The notes below the pieces were generated by a model. It did not search any database. It saw nothing but the letters and a program-made list of their open reading frames with translations, and was not told where the DNA came from. From assembly GCF_000982955.1 (NCBI RefSeq), contig NZ_KQ058701.1:1-64000 (forward strand): 64,000 bases of DNA. The letters run 5' to 3'. Shown in pieces: positions 7,922 through 15,633 of this stretch (position 1 is its first letter; each line of letters begins with the position of its first letter). This stretch comes from Micromonospora sp. HK10. Its GTDB lineage: Bacteria; Actinomycetota; Actinomycetes; Mycobacteriales; Micromonosporaceae. The translations under genes and the position numbers were made by a program.

Positions 7922-8983
7922 ATGCGGGTACTGGTCACCGGCGCCGCCGGCTTCATCGGATCGCAGATCGCCGACCTGCTCGTCGCCGAGGGGCACGAGC
8001 CGGTGTGCCTGGACGCGCTGCTGCCCCAGGCGCACGGCGGCACCCTGCCCGAGTGGTCCCGGCGGCACGACCCGGTGCTCGGCGACGTACGCGACGCCGG
8101 GCTGCTGGACCGGCTGTTGTCCGGGGTGGACGCGGTCTGCCACCAGGCGGCGATGGTGGGGCACGGGTTGGACCCGTCGGACGCCCCGGACTACGCCGCC
8201 CACAACGATCACGGCACCGCGGTGCTGCTCGCCGCGATGCACCGGGCCGGGGTGGCCCGGCTGGTGCTGGCCAGCTCGATGGTGGTCTACGGCGAAGGGC
8301 GCTACACCTGCCGGCGGCACGGGGTGGTCCGGCCCGCGCCGCGCCGCCCCGCCGACCTGGCCGCCGGCCGGTACGACCCGACCTGCCCGACGTGCGGCGG
8401 CACCCTCGCCCCGGCCCTGGTTCCCGAGGACGCCCCGCTGGAGCCGCGCAGCACGTACGCGGCCAGCAAGCTCGCCCAGGAGCACTACGCCGCCGCGTGG
8501 GCCCGGCAGACCGGGGGCGGGGTGTGGGCGCTGCGCTACCACAACGTCTACGGGCCGCGGATGCCCCGCGACACCCCGTACGCCGGGGTGGCCTCGCTGT
8601 TCCGCTCGGCGCTGGCCGGCGGGCGGGCGCCCCTGGTCTACGAGGACGGCCGGCAGCGCCGCGACTTCGTGCACGTGACCGACGTGGCCCGGGCCAACCT
8701 GCGGGCGCTCAGCGCGCCCACGCCGGACGGCCTGGTGGCGGTGAACATCTGCTCCGGCGAGCCGCGCACGGTCGGCGACCTGGCGGTGACGCTGGCCCGG
8801 GCGATGGACGGCCCGGAACCCGAGGTGGTCGGCGGCGCGCGGGCGGCCGACGTGCGGCACGTGGTGGCCGATCCGCGGCGGGCCCGGGAACTGCTCGGCT
8901 TCACCGCCGAGGTGCGCTTCGCGGACGGGGTGACCGCCTTCGCCACCGACCCGCTGCGCGAGCCCGCAGCCCTGCCCGCCTAG
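7922..8983 (+). CDS. NAD-dependent sugar-nucleotide epimerase/dehydratase (extended SDR)
   Basis: 353 residues. The N terminus VLVTGAAGFIGSQIADLL has the GxxGxxG NAD site; SSMVVYGEG and TYAASKLAQEH supply Ser, Tyr and Lys of the catalytic set; DGRQRRDFVHVTDVARAN is typical of extended SDRs. An unusual insertion between the Ser strand and Tyr helix (about residues 123-165) carries YTCRRHG and TCPTCGG, four Cys-type ligands that could form a small zinc ribbon. Probably acts on a nucleotide-activated hexose. Promoter evidence ties it to the molybdoenzyme and the GT2 operon. Confidence 0.85.
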   Translation: MRVLVTGAAGFIGSQIADLLVAEGHEPVCLDALLPQAHGGTLPEWSRRHDPVLGDVRDAGLLDRLLSGVDAVCHQAAMVGHGLDPSDAPDYAAHNDHGTAVLLAAMHRAGVARLVLASSMVVYGEGRYTCRRHGVVRPAPRRPADLAAGRYDPTCPTCGGTLAPALVPEDAPLEPRSTYAASKLAQEHYAAAWARQTGGGVWALRYHNVYGPRMPRDTPYAGVASLFRSALAGGRAPLVYEDGRQRRDFVHVTDVARANLRALSAPTPDGLVAVNICSGEPRTVGDLAVTLARAMDGPEPEVVGGARAADVRHVVADPRRARELLGFTAEVRFADGVTAFATDPLREPAALPA

Positions 8984-9043
8984 CCCTTCCCCCGGCCGCG
9001 ACGCGGGCCACGCGACGCGGCGCGGCCGGCGGCGTCGGGGCGG

Positions 9044-10477
9044 TCAGGAGACGGTGAGCAGGAGGTGGTTGACGGCCAGGGCGGTGAGCGCCTGGCCGGC
9101 GAGCCACCAGCGGCGGGCGGGGGCCGGCAGGTGGGCGGCGGCGACCAGCAGCCACACCACGAAGGGCAGCCAGATCCGTTCCACCTCGGCCTTGCTCATG
9201 CCGGACAGGTCGGCCGCGAGCACGGCCAGCGCCGCGCCGGCCGGCAGCAGCACGGTGGGCCCCAGCGCCCGTACCCGCCGGTCCACCGCCCGACCCGCCC
9301 GAACGCGCCGGTCCCCCGGACCAGGGGGCGGGGTGGGGGCGGCGGGTGACCGCCACGCCGCGCGGGCCGCCAGGGCGGTACGGCGCAGCGCCGGACCGAG
9401 CACCGGACCGGCGGAGAGCAGCAGCGCGGCCAGGTTCGCCCAGACCCAGTACCCGTAGGGGCGGTCGGCCGCCCAACCCTGGTAGTAGCGCTCGACGACC
9501 CGGTCGTACCCCTCCCACCAGCGGAAACCGGCCAGCAGGAACACGGCGGTCACGGCGGCGACCCCGGCCGCGGCGGCCACCAGCGCGGCCGCCCGGCGGT
9601 CCCGGCGCAGCGCGAGCACGACCGCCGCCAGCACGCCGACCAGCACGAAGCCGTACGACAGGTACAGCGCGAAGCCGAGCAGCAGCCCACCGGCCAGCGC
9701 GGCGACCGGCCCCCGGACCGCCAGCAGGGCGAGCCCGGCGGCGACGACACCGGTGAAGACGGCGTCACCGGAGGCGCCGATCCAGACCGCGCCCGGCAGC
9801 AGCACCAGGAAGGGCAGCACCGCCCGGGCCGCATCGGCGGCGCCCAGCGCGCGCAGGGTGACCGGGACCGAGACCGCGGCGGTCGCCCCGACCAGCACGC
9901 AGCACAGCGCCGCCGCGGTGCCGCCGCCGAGGCCGACCCGGTCCAGCCAGACGAAGACCAGCAGCGCGCCCGGCGGGTGGCCGGCGGTGTGCGTCGACCA
10001 GGAGTCGGGCTGGAAGTCGAGGATCCGGGCGGTGAAGCCGGCCAGCATCCGGGGGATGTCGACCACGCCGGGCACCTCGTGCAGGTACTCGGCCTGCGGG
10101 GTGAGCCGGCGGGTGAGCCCCACCGACCAACCGTCCACCAGGGCCAGGGCGAGCGTCCAGGCCACCGCCGCGAGCCAGCCGGCGGCCAGCAGCGGCCCCC
10201 ACCGCGCGGTCCGGGCCCAGCGCAGGCCCGGCCCGAGCACGACCCCGGCGACCAGCAGCGCGAGCGGCGTGCCCCAGCCGACGTGCGGATGCCAGGCGGC
10301 GTAGAGCGGGGCGGCGTCCGCGTGCAGCCCCACGCCGCGCCGGTTGAGCACCAGCCCGACCAGCACCGCGGCGGCCAGCAGCGCCGCCTCGACGGCGAGC
10401 ACGAGCACGTCGGCCGGGCGCCGTCGCGGCGTGCGGTCCGCGGCCGGCCGGCGGGCCAGGGTGGGTGCGGGTCTCAT
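9044..10477 (-). CDS. Multi-pass membrane protein, possible GT-C-type glycosyltransferase
   Basis: 477 residues with about eleven hydrophobic segments. ATG at 10477 is preferred because the upstream in-frame extension runs through the divergent promoter region. The loop PDSWSTHTAGHPPGALLVFVW has the HPPG-type motif seen in actinobacterial GT-C/mannosyltransferase-like membrane proteins, and the first large loop (GVVDIPRML) is where a catalytic Asp would be expected. This remains a similarity by eye, not a firm family assignment. It is divergent from the GT2 gene with a 145-bp shared promoter region. Confidence 0.7.
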   Translation of the reverse strand: MRPAPTLARRPAADRTPRRRPADVLVLAVEAALLAAAVLVGLVLNRRGVGLHADAAPLYAAWHPHVGWGTPLALLVAGVVLGPGLRWARTARWGPLLAAGWLAAVAWTLALALVDGWSVGLTRRLTPQAEYLHEVPGVVDIPRMLAGFTARILDFQPDSWSTHTAGHPPGALLVFVWLDRVGLGGGTAAALCCVLVGATAAVSVPVTLRALGAADAARAVLPFLVLLPGAVWIGASGDAVFTGVVAAGLALLAVRGPVAALAGGLLLGFALYLSYGFVLVGVLAAVVLALRRDRRAAALVAAAAGVAAVTAVFLLAGFRWWEGYDRVVERYYQGWAADRPYGYWVWANLAALLLSAGPVLGPALRRTALAARAAWRSPAAPTPPPGPGDRRVRAGRAVDRRVRALGPTVLLPAGAALAVLAADLSGMSKAEVERIWLPFVVWLLVAAAHLPAPARRWWLAGQALTALAVNHLLLTVS

Positions 10478-10540
10478 GACGACCGGACGGTACGGCGTCC
10501 GCGGCCGTCCCGTCCGCCGAACGGCCGGCCCGTCACCGGA

Positions 10541-10615
10541 CGGTAAGAATCGCCCGTTCGGTAAGGGTTCGGTAAGGACGATCGCGGCGTACGTGGGCGT
10601 CCGGCGGCCTAGCGT
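10541..10615 (+). promoter_or_regulatory. Divergent promoter region with 11-bp direct repeats
   Basis: GTTCGGTAAGG occurs twice in tandem at 10556-10566 and 10567-10577, with a further CGGTAAG at 10541-10547. The 18-mer GTAAGGGTTCGGTAAGGA (10561-10578) matches the motif upstream of the molybdoenzyme and epimerase. A TAGCGT -10 box at 10610-10615 precedes the GT2 ATG (10623) by 7 nt. The 11-bp period is that of OmpR/PhoB-type response regulator sites. A TACCGT at 10492-10487 could serve the divergent membrane gene. Confidence 0.62.
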
Positions 10616-10622
10616 CGGCGGC

Positions 10623-11297
10623 ATGCCGACTGAGATCGACGTGGTGCTGCCGTGCCTGGACGAGGCCGCCGCCCTGCCGGGCGTGCTGACGGCGCTGCCG
10701 CCCGGCTACCGGGCGATCGTGGTGGACAACGGTTCGCGGGACGGCTCGCCCGAGGTGGCGGCCCGGCACGGCGCGCGGGTGGTCCGCGAGCCCCGGCGCG
10801 GCTACGGCGCGGCGGTGCACACCGGACTGGAACACGCCGAGACCGAGCTGGTCTGCGTCCTCGACGCCGACGGCTCGTTCGACCCCGCTGAGCTGCCCGC
10901 CCTGGTCGCCCCTGTGCTGGCCGGGACGGCGGATCTGGCGGTGGGCCGGCGGCGCCCGGTCCGGGCCGGGGTGTGGCCGTGGCACGCCCGGGCCGGCACC
11001 GCGCTGGTCGCGGCGCTGCTGCGCCAGCGCGGGGTGCCGCTGCGCGACCTCAGCCCGATCCGGGTGGCCCACCGGGAGGCACTGCTCGGACTCGGGGTCA
11101 CCGACCGGGCCTTCGGCTACCCGCTGGAGCTGATGATCCGCGCCGCGGCGGCCGGCTGGCGGATCCACGAACGCGACGTCGCCTACGCCCCGCGCGCGGC
11201 CGGCACCCGGTCCAAGGTCTCCGGCTCGGTACGCGGCACGCTCCGCGCCACCCGGGACTTCGTCACCGTGCTGCGCACCGTGGACGGCCGGCGGTGA
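10623..11297 (+). CDS. Family 2 glycosyltransferase
   Basis: 224 residues, GT-A fold: IDVVLPCLDEAAALPGVL at the start, VVDNGSRDGSPEVA, then the metal/UDP-site acidic motif VLDADGSFDP, and near the end YAPRAAGTRSKVSGSVRGT, typical of polyprenyl-phosphate-sugar synthase-like GT2 proteins. There are no membrane segments. It leads a three-gene operon; the next gene overlaps by 4 nt (GTGA). The same family trio (GT2, DUF2064, methyltransferase) recurs in actinomycete genomes near molybdoenzymes and epimerases, but the product is unknown. Confidence 0.85.
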   Translation: MPTEIDVVLPCLDEAAALPGVLTALPPGYRAIVVDNGSRDGSPEVAARHGARVVREPRRGYGAAVHTGLEHAETELVCVLDADGSFDPAELPALVAPVLAGTADLAVGRRRPVRAGVWPWHARAGTALVAALLRQRGVPLRDLSPIRVAHREALLGLGVTDRAFGYPLELMIRAAAAGWRIHERDVAYAPRAAGTRSKVSGSVRGTLRATRDFVTVLRTVDGRR

Positions 11298-11980
11298 CGG
11301 TCCTGCTGGTGGTGGCGAAGGCCCCGGTGGCCGGGGCGGTCAAGACCCGGCTCTGCCCGCCGGCCACCCCCGCCCGGGCGGCCCGGATCGCGGCGGCGGC
11401 CCTGCGCGACACCGTCGACGCGGTGGCCGCCACCCCGGGGGTCACGCCGGTGCTCGCGCTGTCCGGCCGGCTCGCCGAGGCGGAGGACGGCGAGCAGCTG
11501 GCCGCCGCGGTCGCCGGCTGGCCGGTCCTGCCGCAGCGGGGCCCGGACCTTGCCTCCCGGCTCGCGCACGCGCACGCCGACGTGGCCGCCGCGTACCCGG
11601 GCCGGCCGGTGCTCCAGATCGGCATGGACACCCCCCAGGTGACCCCGTCGGACCTGGCCGAGGCGGTCCGCCGGCTGGCCGTGGCCGGCACCGACGCGGT
11701 GCTGGGCGGGGCCGCGGACGGCGGCTGGTGGGCGCTGGGCCTGCGCGACCCGCGGCACGCGGCGGCGCTGCGCGGCGTGCCGATGTCCACTCCCGGCACC
11801 GGACGGCTGACCGGGGCGGCGCTGGCCGGGCGGGGCCTGCGGGTGGCGCCGCTGCCGGTGCTGCGGGACGTCGACGGCTGGACCGACGCCCTCGCCGTGG
11901 CCGGCCTGGTGCCCGGTGGCCGGTTCGCCGGGGAGGTCGCCGCGCTGCACCGCGCCCTGGTGCTCGGGGACGCCCGGTGA
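11294..11980 (+). CDS. DUF2064 (TIGR04282-type) nucleotidyl/glycosyltransferase-like protein
   Basis: 228 residues, GTG start overlapping the GT2 stop by 4 nt. Landmarks are VVAKAPVAGAVKTRLCPP at the start, LQIGMDTPQV in the middle and VLGGAADGGWWALGL, matching the DUF2064 family, a GT-A-fold group annotated as arsenosugar-type glycosyltransferases or nucleotidyltransferases. The active-site acidic pair D-x-P/Q is present. It lies between the GT2 and methyltransferase genes and most likely acts in the same pathway. Confidence 0.85.
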   Translation: MTVLLVVAKAPVAGAVKTRLCPPATPARAARIAAAALRDTVDAVAATPGVTPVLALSGRLAEAEDGEQLAAAVAGWPVLPQRGPDLASRLAHAHADVAAAYPGRPVLQIGMDTPQVTPSDLAEAVRRLAVAGTDAVLGGAADGGWWALGLRDPRHAAALRGVPMSTPGTGRLTGAALAGRGLRVAPLPVLRDVDGWTDALAVAGLVPGGRFAGEVAALHRALVLGDAR

Positions 11981-12600
11981 CCGGGGACGGCTTCGCCACC
12001 GCCCTGCGCTCGCGTGGCACGCACTGGCTGGTACACGCCGACGGGACGCGCAGCCGGCTGCCGGTGGAGCGGTGGCACGGCACGGCCGAGGCGGCGATCC
12101 TCGCGGTGGTCGCCCGCTGCGCCGGCCCCACCCTCGACCTGGGCTGCGGTCCGGGCCGGCTCACCCAGGCGCTCACCGGGGCGGGGGTGACCACGGTCGG
12201 GGTGGACGTGTCGGCCCGGGCGGTCGCGTTGACCCGGGCGCGGGGCGCGGTCGCCGTCCAGGCCGACCTGTTCGACCCGCTGCCGGCGGAGGGCCGGTGG
12301 CGGCACGCGGTGCTGCTCGACGGCAACATCGGCATCGGCGGTGATCCGGCGGCGCTGCTGCGCCGGTGCCGGGCGCTGCTGCGGCCCGCCGGCAGCGTCC
12401 TGGTCGAGCTGGACCCGCCGGGCAGCGGCGCCTGGCGGGGGCAGGCGCGGGTGGTGTCCGGCCGGCGGCGCGGGCCGAGCTTCCGCTGGGCCCGGCTGGA
12501 CACCCGGGCGGTGCCCGAGGTGGCCGCGGCGGCCGGCCTGACGGTCCGCGAGGTCTATCCGGCCGGCCGCCGCTGGTTCGCCGAGCTGGCGGCCGGCTGA
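11977..12600 (+). CDS. Class I SAM-dependent methyltransferase
   Basis: 207 residues, GTG start overlapping the previous stop (GTGA). Motif I is TLDLGCGPGRLTQAL, followed by VGVDVSARAVALTR and AVAVQADLFDPLP. The sequence LLDGNIGIGGDP after motif II is characteristic of the methyltransferase that accompanies DUF2064/GT2 operons. Substrate unknown. Last gene of the operon; convergent with the APH-like gene. Confidence 0.85.
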   Translation: MTGDGFATALRSRGTHWLVHADGTRSRLPVERWHGTAEAAILAVVARCAGPTLDLGCGPGRLTQALTGAGVTTVGVDVSARAVALTRARGAVAVQADLFDPLPAEGRWRHAVLLDGNIGIGGDPAALLRRCRALLRPAGSVLVELDPPGSGAWRGQARVVSGRRRGPSFRWARLDTRAVPEVAAAAGLTVREVYPAGRRWFAELAAG

Positions 12601-12691
12601 TCCACCGGGCACCGGAGGGTCCGACCCGCATCGAGCTGACCGGTGCGGTCCCGGCCGGTCACCGACCGCTGATCGGGGCGGTCCCGGCGGG

Positions 12692-13411
12692 TCACCGACC
12701 GTGGCGCGCCCGGACCGTGGCCTCGACCAGGGCGGCCGCCTCGGGCAGCCGGGCGGCGTCGAGCGGGCCCAACCCGGCCCGCCGCCGCGCCGCCGCCGGC
12801 ACGGACCCCAGCGGGCCCGCGTCGGCCAGGTACGCCGACAGCAGCTCACCGGCCACCCCGCACAGCGGCTGCGACCGGTCCACCGCGACCTCGGCCAGGA
12901 TCAGCGCGGTCATCGCCCGGTCCAGCGCGGGCGGGCCTTCGGTCGCGTTCGTCCAGTCGATGACGACCGGCCCGGCCGGCGTGAGGAGCACGTTCTGCGG
13001 ATGCAGATCGAGGTGGAGCAGCCGGACGGCGGGATCGGCCGAGCGCGGGGCGGGCAACGCGTGCAGCCGCGCGTGCAGGTCCACCAGCAGGCGCGCCACC
13101 GACCGGAGCGGCACGTCACCCGCGACGAACGCCTCGACCAGGGTGGGGCCGGGCACCCGGTCGAGCACCAGGTCCGGACCGTCGGCGTGGTGCACCCGGG
13201 GCACCGGGTAGCCGGCGGCGTGCAGGTGACGCAGCACCGCCGCCTCGGCGCGCACGTCGCCACCGGACCGGTACCGGCGCAGCACCCGGTCACCGTCCAG
13301 GGCGTACACGTCGGCGGTCCGGCCGGAGGCCAGCGGCGGGCCCGTCACCGCGGGGATCGCGCTGCTGCCGTCGCCCGGCCGGTCGGTGCGCTCGACCGGT
13401 TCGATCGCCAT
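12692..13411 (-). CDS. Aminoglycoside-phosphotransferase-fold small-molecule kinase
   Basis: 239 residues. ATG at 13411 follows GGAGGAGTCCCG. The kinase-like features are RTADVYALDGDRVLRRY (glycine-poor loop and Lys/Arg strand), the catalytic loop LLHLDLHPQNVLLT (HxDxxxxN) and VVIDWTNA (the D of the metal site). The fold is APH/choline-kinase-like. The substrate is unlikely to be predictable; many actinobacterial members are not resistance enzymes. Confidence 0.83.
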   Translation of the reverse strand: MAIEPVERTDRPGDGSSAIPAVTGPPLASGRTADVYALDGDRVLRRYRSGGDVRAEAAVLRHLHAAGYPVPRVHHADGPDLVLDRVPGPTLVEAFVAGDVPLRSVARLLVDLHARLHALPAPRSADPAVRLLHLDLHPQNVLLTPAGPVVIDWTNATEGPPALDRAMTALILAEVAVDRSQPLCGVAGELLSAYLADAGPLGSVPAAARRRAGLGPLDAARLPEAAALVEATVRARHGR

Positions 13412-13573
13412 CGGGACTCCTCCAGTTCGGGGCCGGCGGCCCGACCCGCCCCACCGTAGGGCCGATCGACAACCACCCGTGCGCCGACTACGGTCGCTGG
13501 CACACCGCCCGATCGCCGCACCGGCCGGTCCGACGCCCGTCGCCGCGCCGCGCCACCGGAAGGGGTCGCCATC

Positions 13574-14350
13574 ATGACGGTCAGCAGCACCGACACCGGC
13601 GCGGGACCGGTCCGCGTCGGTCACGGCCCGCACCGGGTGCTCGCGCTGCACGGCTGGTTCGGCTCGGCGCGCGGCTGGGGCTTCCTGCCGGACCTGATCG
13701 ACCCGGAGCGCTTCAGCTGGGCGTTCCTCGACTACCGCGGGTACGGCGCCCGCCGGGACGTCCCGGGCGACCACACCCTCGCCGAGATCTCCCACGACGC
13801 GCTGGAGCTGGCCGACACCCTCGGCTGGGACACCTTCTCGGTGGTCGGGCACTCGATGGGCGGCAGCGCCGCCCAGCGGGTCCTCGCCGACGCGCCCGAC
13901 CGGGTGGACCGCCTCGTCGGGATCAGCCCGGTGCCGGCCGGCGGGGTGCCGTTCGACCTGCAGAGCTGGGCGCTGTTCGACGGCGCGGCGGCCAACCCGG
14001 CCAACCGGCGCGCGATCATCGACCTGACCACCGGCAACCGGCTCTCCGGCCGGTGGCTGGAGGAGATGGTCCGGTTCTCCCTCGACCACTCCACGCCGGC
14101 GGCCTTCGGGGCGTACCTCACCGCGTGGGCGCGCACCGACTTCACCGACGAGGTGAAAGGCAACGAGATCCCCGCGCTCGCCGTCGTCGGCGAGCACGAT
14201 CCGGCGCTGGGCGCCGACACGATGCGCGGGACCTGGCTGCGCCACTACCCGAACGCCCGGCTCGAGGTGCTCGCCAACGCCGGGCACTACGCGATGTACG
14301 AGACCCCGGTCCGGCTGGTCACCGTCCTCGAGGACTTCCTCGGCGGGTGA
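13574..14350 (+). CDS. Alpha/beta-hydrolase
   Basis: 258 residues, ATG after GGAAGGGG. Oxyanion region HGWFGSARGWGFL, nucleophile elbow GHSMGGSA (Ser), acid in VVGEHDPALG, and catalytic His in NAGHYAMYETP. All triad residues are present, so it should be active as an esterase, lipase or dehalogenase-like enzyme. No neighbour clarifies the substrate. Confidence 0.86.
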   Translation: MTVSSTDTGAGPVRVGHGPHRVLALHGWFGSARGWGFLPDLIDPERFSWAFLDYRGYGARRDVPGDHTLAEISHDALELADTLGWDTFSVVGHSMGGSAAQRVLADAPDRVDRLVGISPVPAGGVPFDLQSWALFDGAAANPANRRAIIDLTTGNRLSGRWLEEMVRFSLDHSTPAAFGAYLTAWARTDFTDEVKGNEIPALAVVGEHDPALGADTMRGTWLRHYPNARLEVLANAGHYAMYETPVRLVTVLEDFLGG

Positions 14351-14461
14351 GCCTCGGCCCGGCGCCTCCGGTCGACCCCCGCGCCTTCGTCGGCGGCGTC
14401 CCCGACGGTCTGCTCGCCCGGTTGCGTGCGCCGGTGCTCCGCCGGACCGTGCGGCGCGGCG

Positions 14462-15427
14462 TCACGCGCCGGCCGGTTCACCGGTGCCGCTGACCGGGTC
14501 GGCGCCGGGTGCCCGTCCGCGGCCGGCCGGGTCGACGTGGTCGCGCCAGGAGTGCTGCGGCTGGTAGCCGAGCAGCCGGCGGGCCTTGTCGATGCTGAGC
14601 AGGGTCTCGTGCTCGCCGAGTTCCCGGCGGATCTCGACGCCGGGGTAGACCTCGGCCATCAGGCTGGCGCTGGACCGGCTCATCACGGTGTCGGCGTTGG
14701 CGATGATGAAGACCTCGGCGCCGGGGCGGTCGTAGCGCAGGGCCCGCTCGACCGCCTGGGCGCCGTCGCGGGCGTCGATGTAGCCCCACAGGTTCCAGCG
14801 ACGCGAGCGTGGGTCGGCGTCGAAGGACGGGAACTGGGCGTAGTCCTCGACGTCCATCACGTTGGAGAAGCGCAGGCCGACCAGGACCAGCTCCGGGTCC
14901 CAGCGGCTGAAGTGCCGCGCCATCTCCTCCTCGAGCGCCTTGTTCAGCGAGTAGGTCGACTCCGGCCGGGGCGGATACTCCTCGTCGACCGGCGCGTACG
15001 GCGGCGGGGTGTCGAACGGCAGCCCGAGCACGGTCTCGCTGGACGCCCACACCACCCGCTTGATCCCGGCCGCCCGGGCGGCGGCGAAGACGTGGTAGGT
15101 GGCGGCGGAGTTGTTGGCGAAGGTGGTCGCGTTGGGCAGCAGCCCGGGCGCCGGGACCGCGGCGAGGTGCACCACCGCGTCGATCCGGCCGGCGTGCTCG
15201 TCGGCCCCGCCGGTCAGCGCCTCCACGACCTGCCCGTAGTCGGTGAGGTCGACGAGGAGGAACTCGCCGGCCACGTCGCGCGGGTCGCGCCCGGCGGTCC
15301 GGTCGACCGCCAGCACGTCGACGCCGACGCGGCGCAGGTGCGCGACCACCGCCCGGCCCAGCTTGCCCGCCGCGCCGGTGACCACCACCCGCCTCGGCAG
15401 GGCGTTGTCCCGCGGAGGTTCCGTCAT
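14462..15427 (-). CDS. NAD-dependent epimerase/dehydratase (SDR)
   Basis: 321 residues. RVVVTGAAGKLGRAVVAHL gives the Rossmann GxxGxxG; VVWASSETVLG and STYSLNKALEEE supply the Ser and Tyr-xxx-Lys residues. The C-terminal region (WGYIDARDGAQAVERAL, LLGYQPQHSWRDHV) is typical of uronate-dehydrogenase or epimerase-type SDRs. It stands alone between convergent and divergent neighbours. Substrate not predicted. Confidence 0.83.
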   Translation of the reverse strand: MTEPPRDNALPRRVVVTGAAGKLGRAVVAHLRRVGVDVLAVDRTAGRDPRDVAGEFLLVDLTDYGQVVEALTGGADEHAGRIDAVVHLAAVPAPGLLPNATTFANNSAATYHVFAAARAAGIKRVVWASSETVLGLPFDTPPPYAPVDEEYPPRPESTYSLNKALEEEMARHFSRWDPELVLVGLRFSNVMDVEDYAQFPSFDADPRSRRWNLWGYIDARDGAQAVERALRYDRPGAEVFIIANADTVMSRSSASLMAEVYPGVEIRRELGEHETLLSIDKARRLLGYQPQHSWRDHVDPAGRGRAPGADPVSGTGEPAGA

Positions 15428-15503
15428 GGCCCCATCCTGGCCTGTCCCGCTCCGGGCCGCCGCAACGGGGTGCCGACCCGTGACCGTGACGGTCGACCCG
15501 CCC

Positions 15504-15573
15504 TCGACCGTGGCCGGTGGCCGCCCTTGACCGGGGCCGGTGACCCGCCCTTGACCGTGGCCGGTGACCCGCC
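15504..15573. repeat. Tandem 23-24 bp repeat in chitinase promoter
   Basis: Three near-identical units built on TTGACCGTGGCCGGTGACCC (15504-15526, 15527-15550, 15551-15573), with a degenerate earlier copy from about 15480. The last unit supplies the -35 box of the promoter before the chitinase gene, and the previous unit repeats the same TTGACC. Confidence 0.75.
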
Positions 15574-15579
15574 TAGCTT
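15551..15579 (+). promoter_or_regulatory. Chitinase promoter
   Basis: TTGACC (15551-15556), 17-bp spacer, TAGCTT (15574-15579), a good housekeeping-sigma promoter. Downstream, AAGGTCTCTT at 15591-15600 forms a short inverted repeat in the leader and may be an operator. No proven chitinase operator is recognised. Confidence 0.6.
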
Positions 15580-15633
15580 CATCGATCAGAAAGGTCTCTT
15601 AACTAATCCCGCCCGTCCGATGTGGGAGTGCCG

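Noticed and set aside
6647..8860. 737-residue minus-strand frame
   Set aside because: Shadow opposite the questin-oxidase and epimerase genes, with low-complexity composition and no domain.
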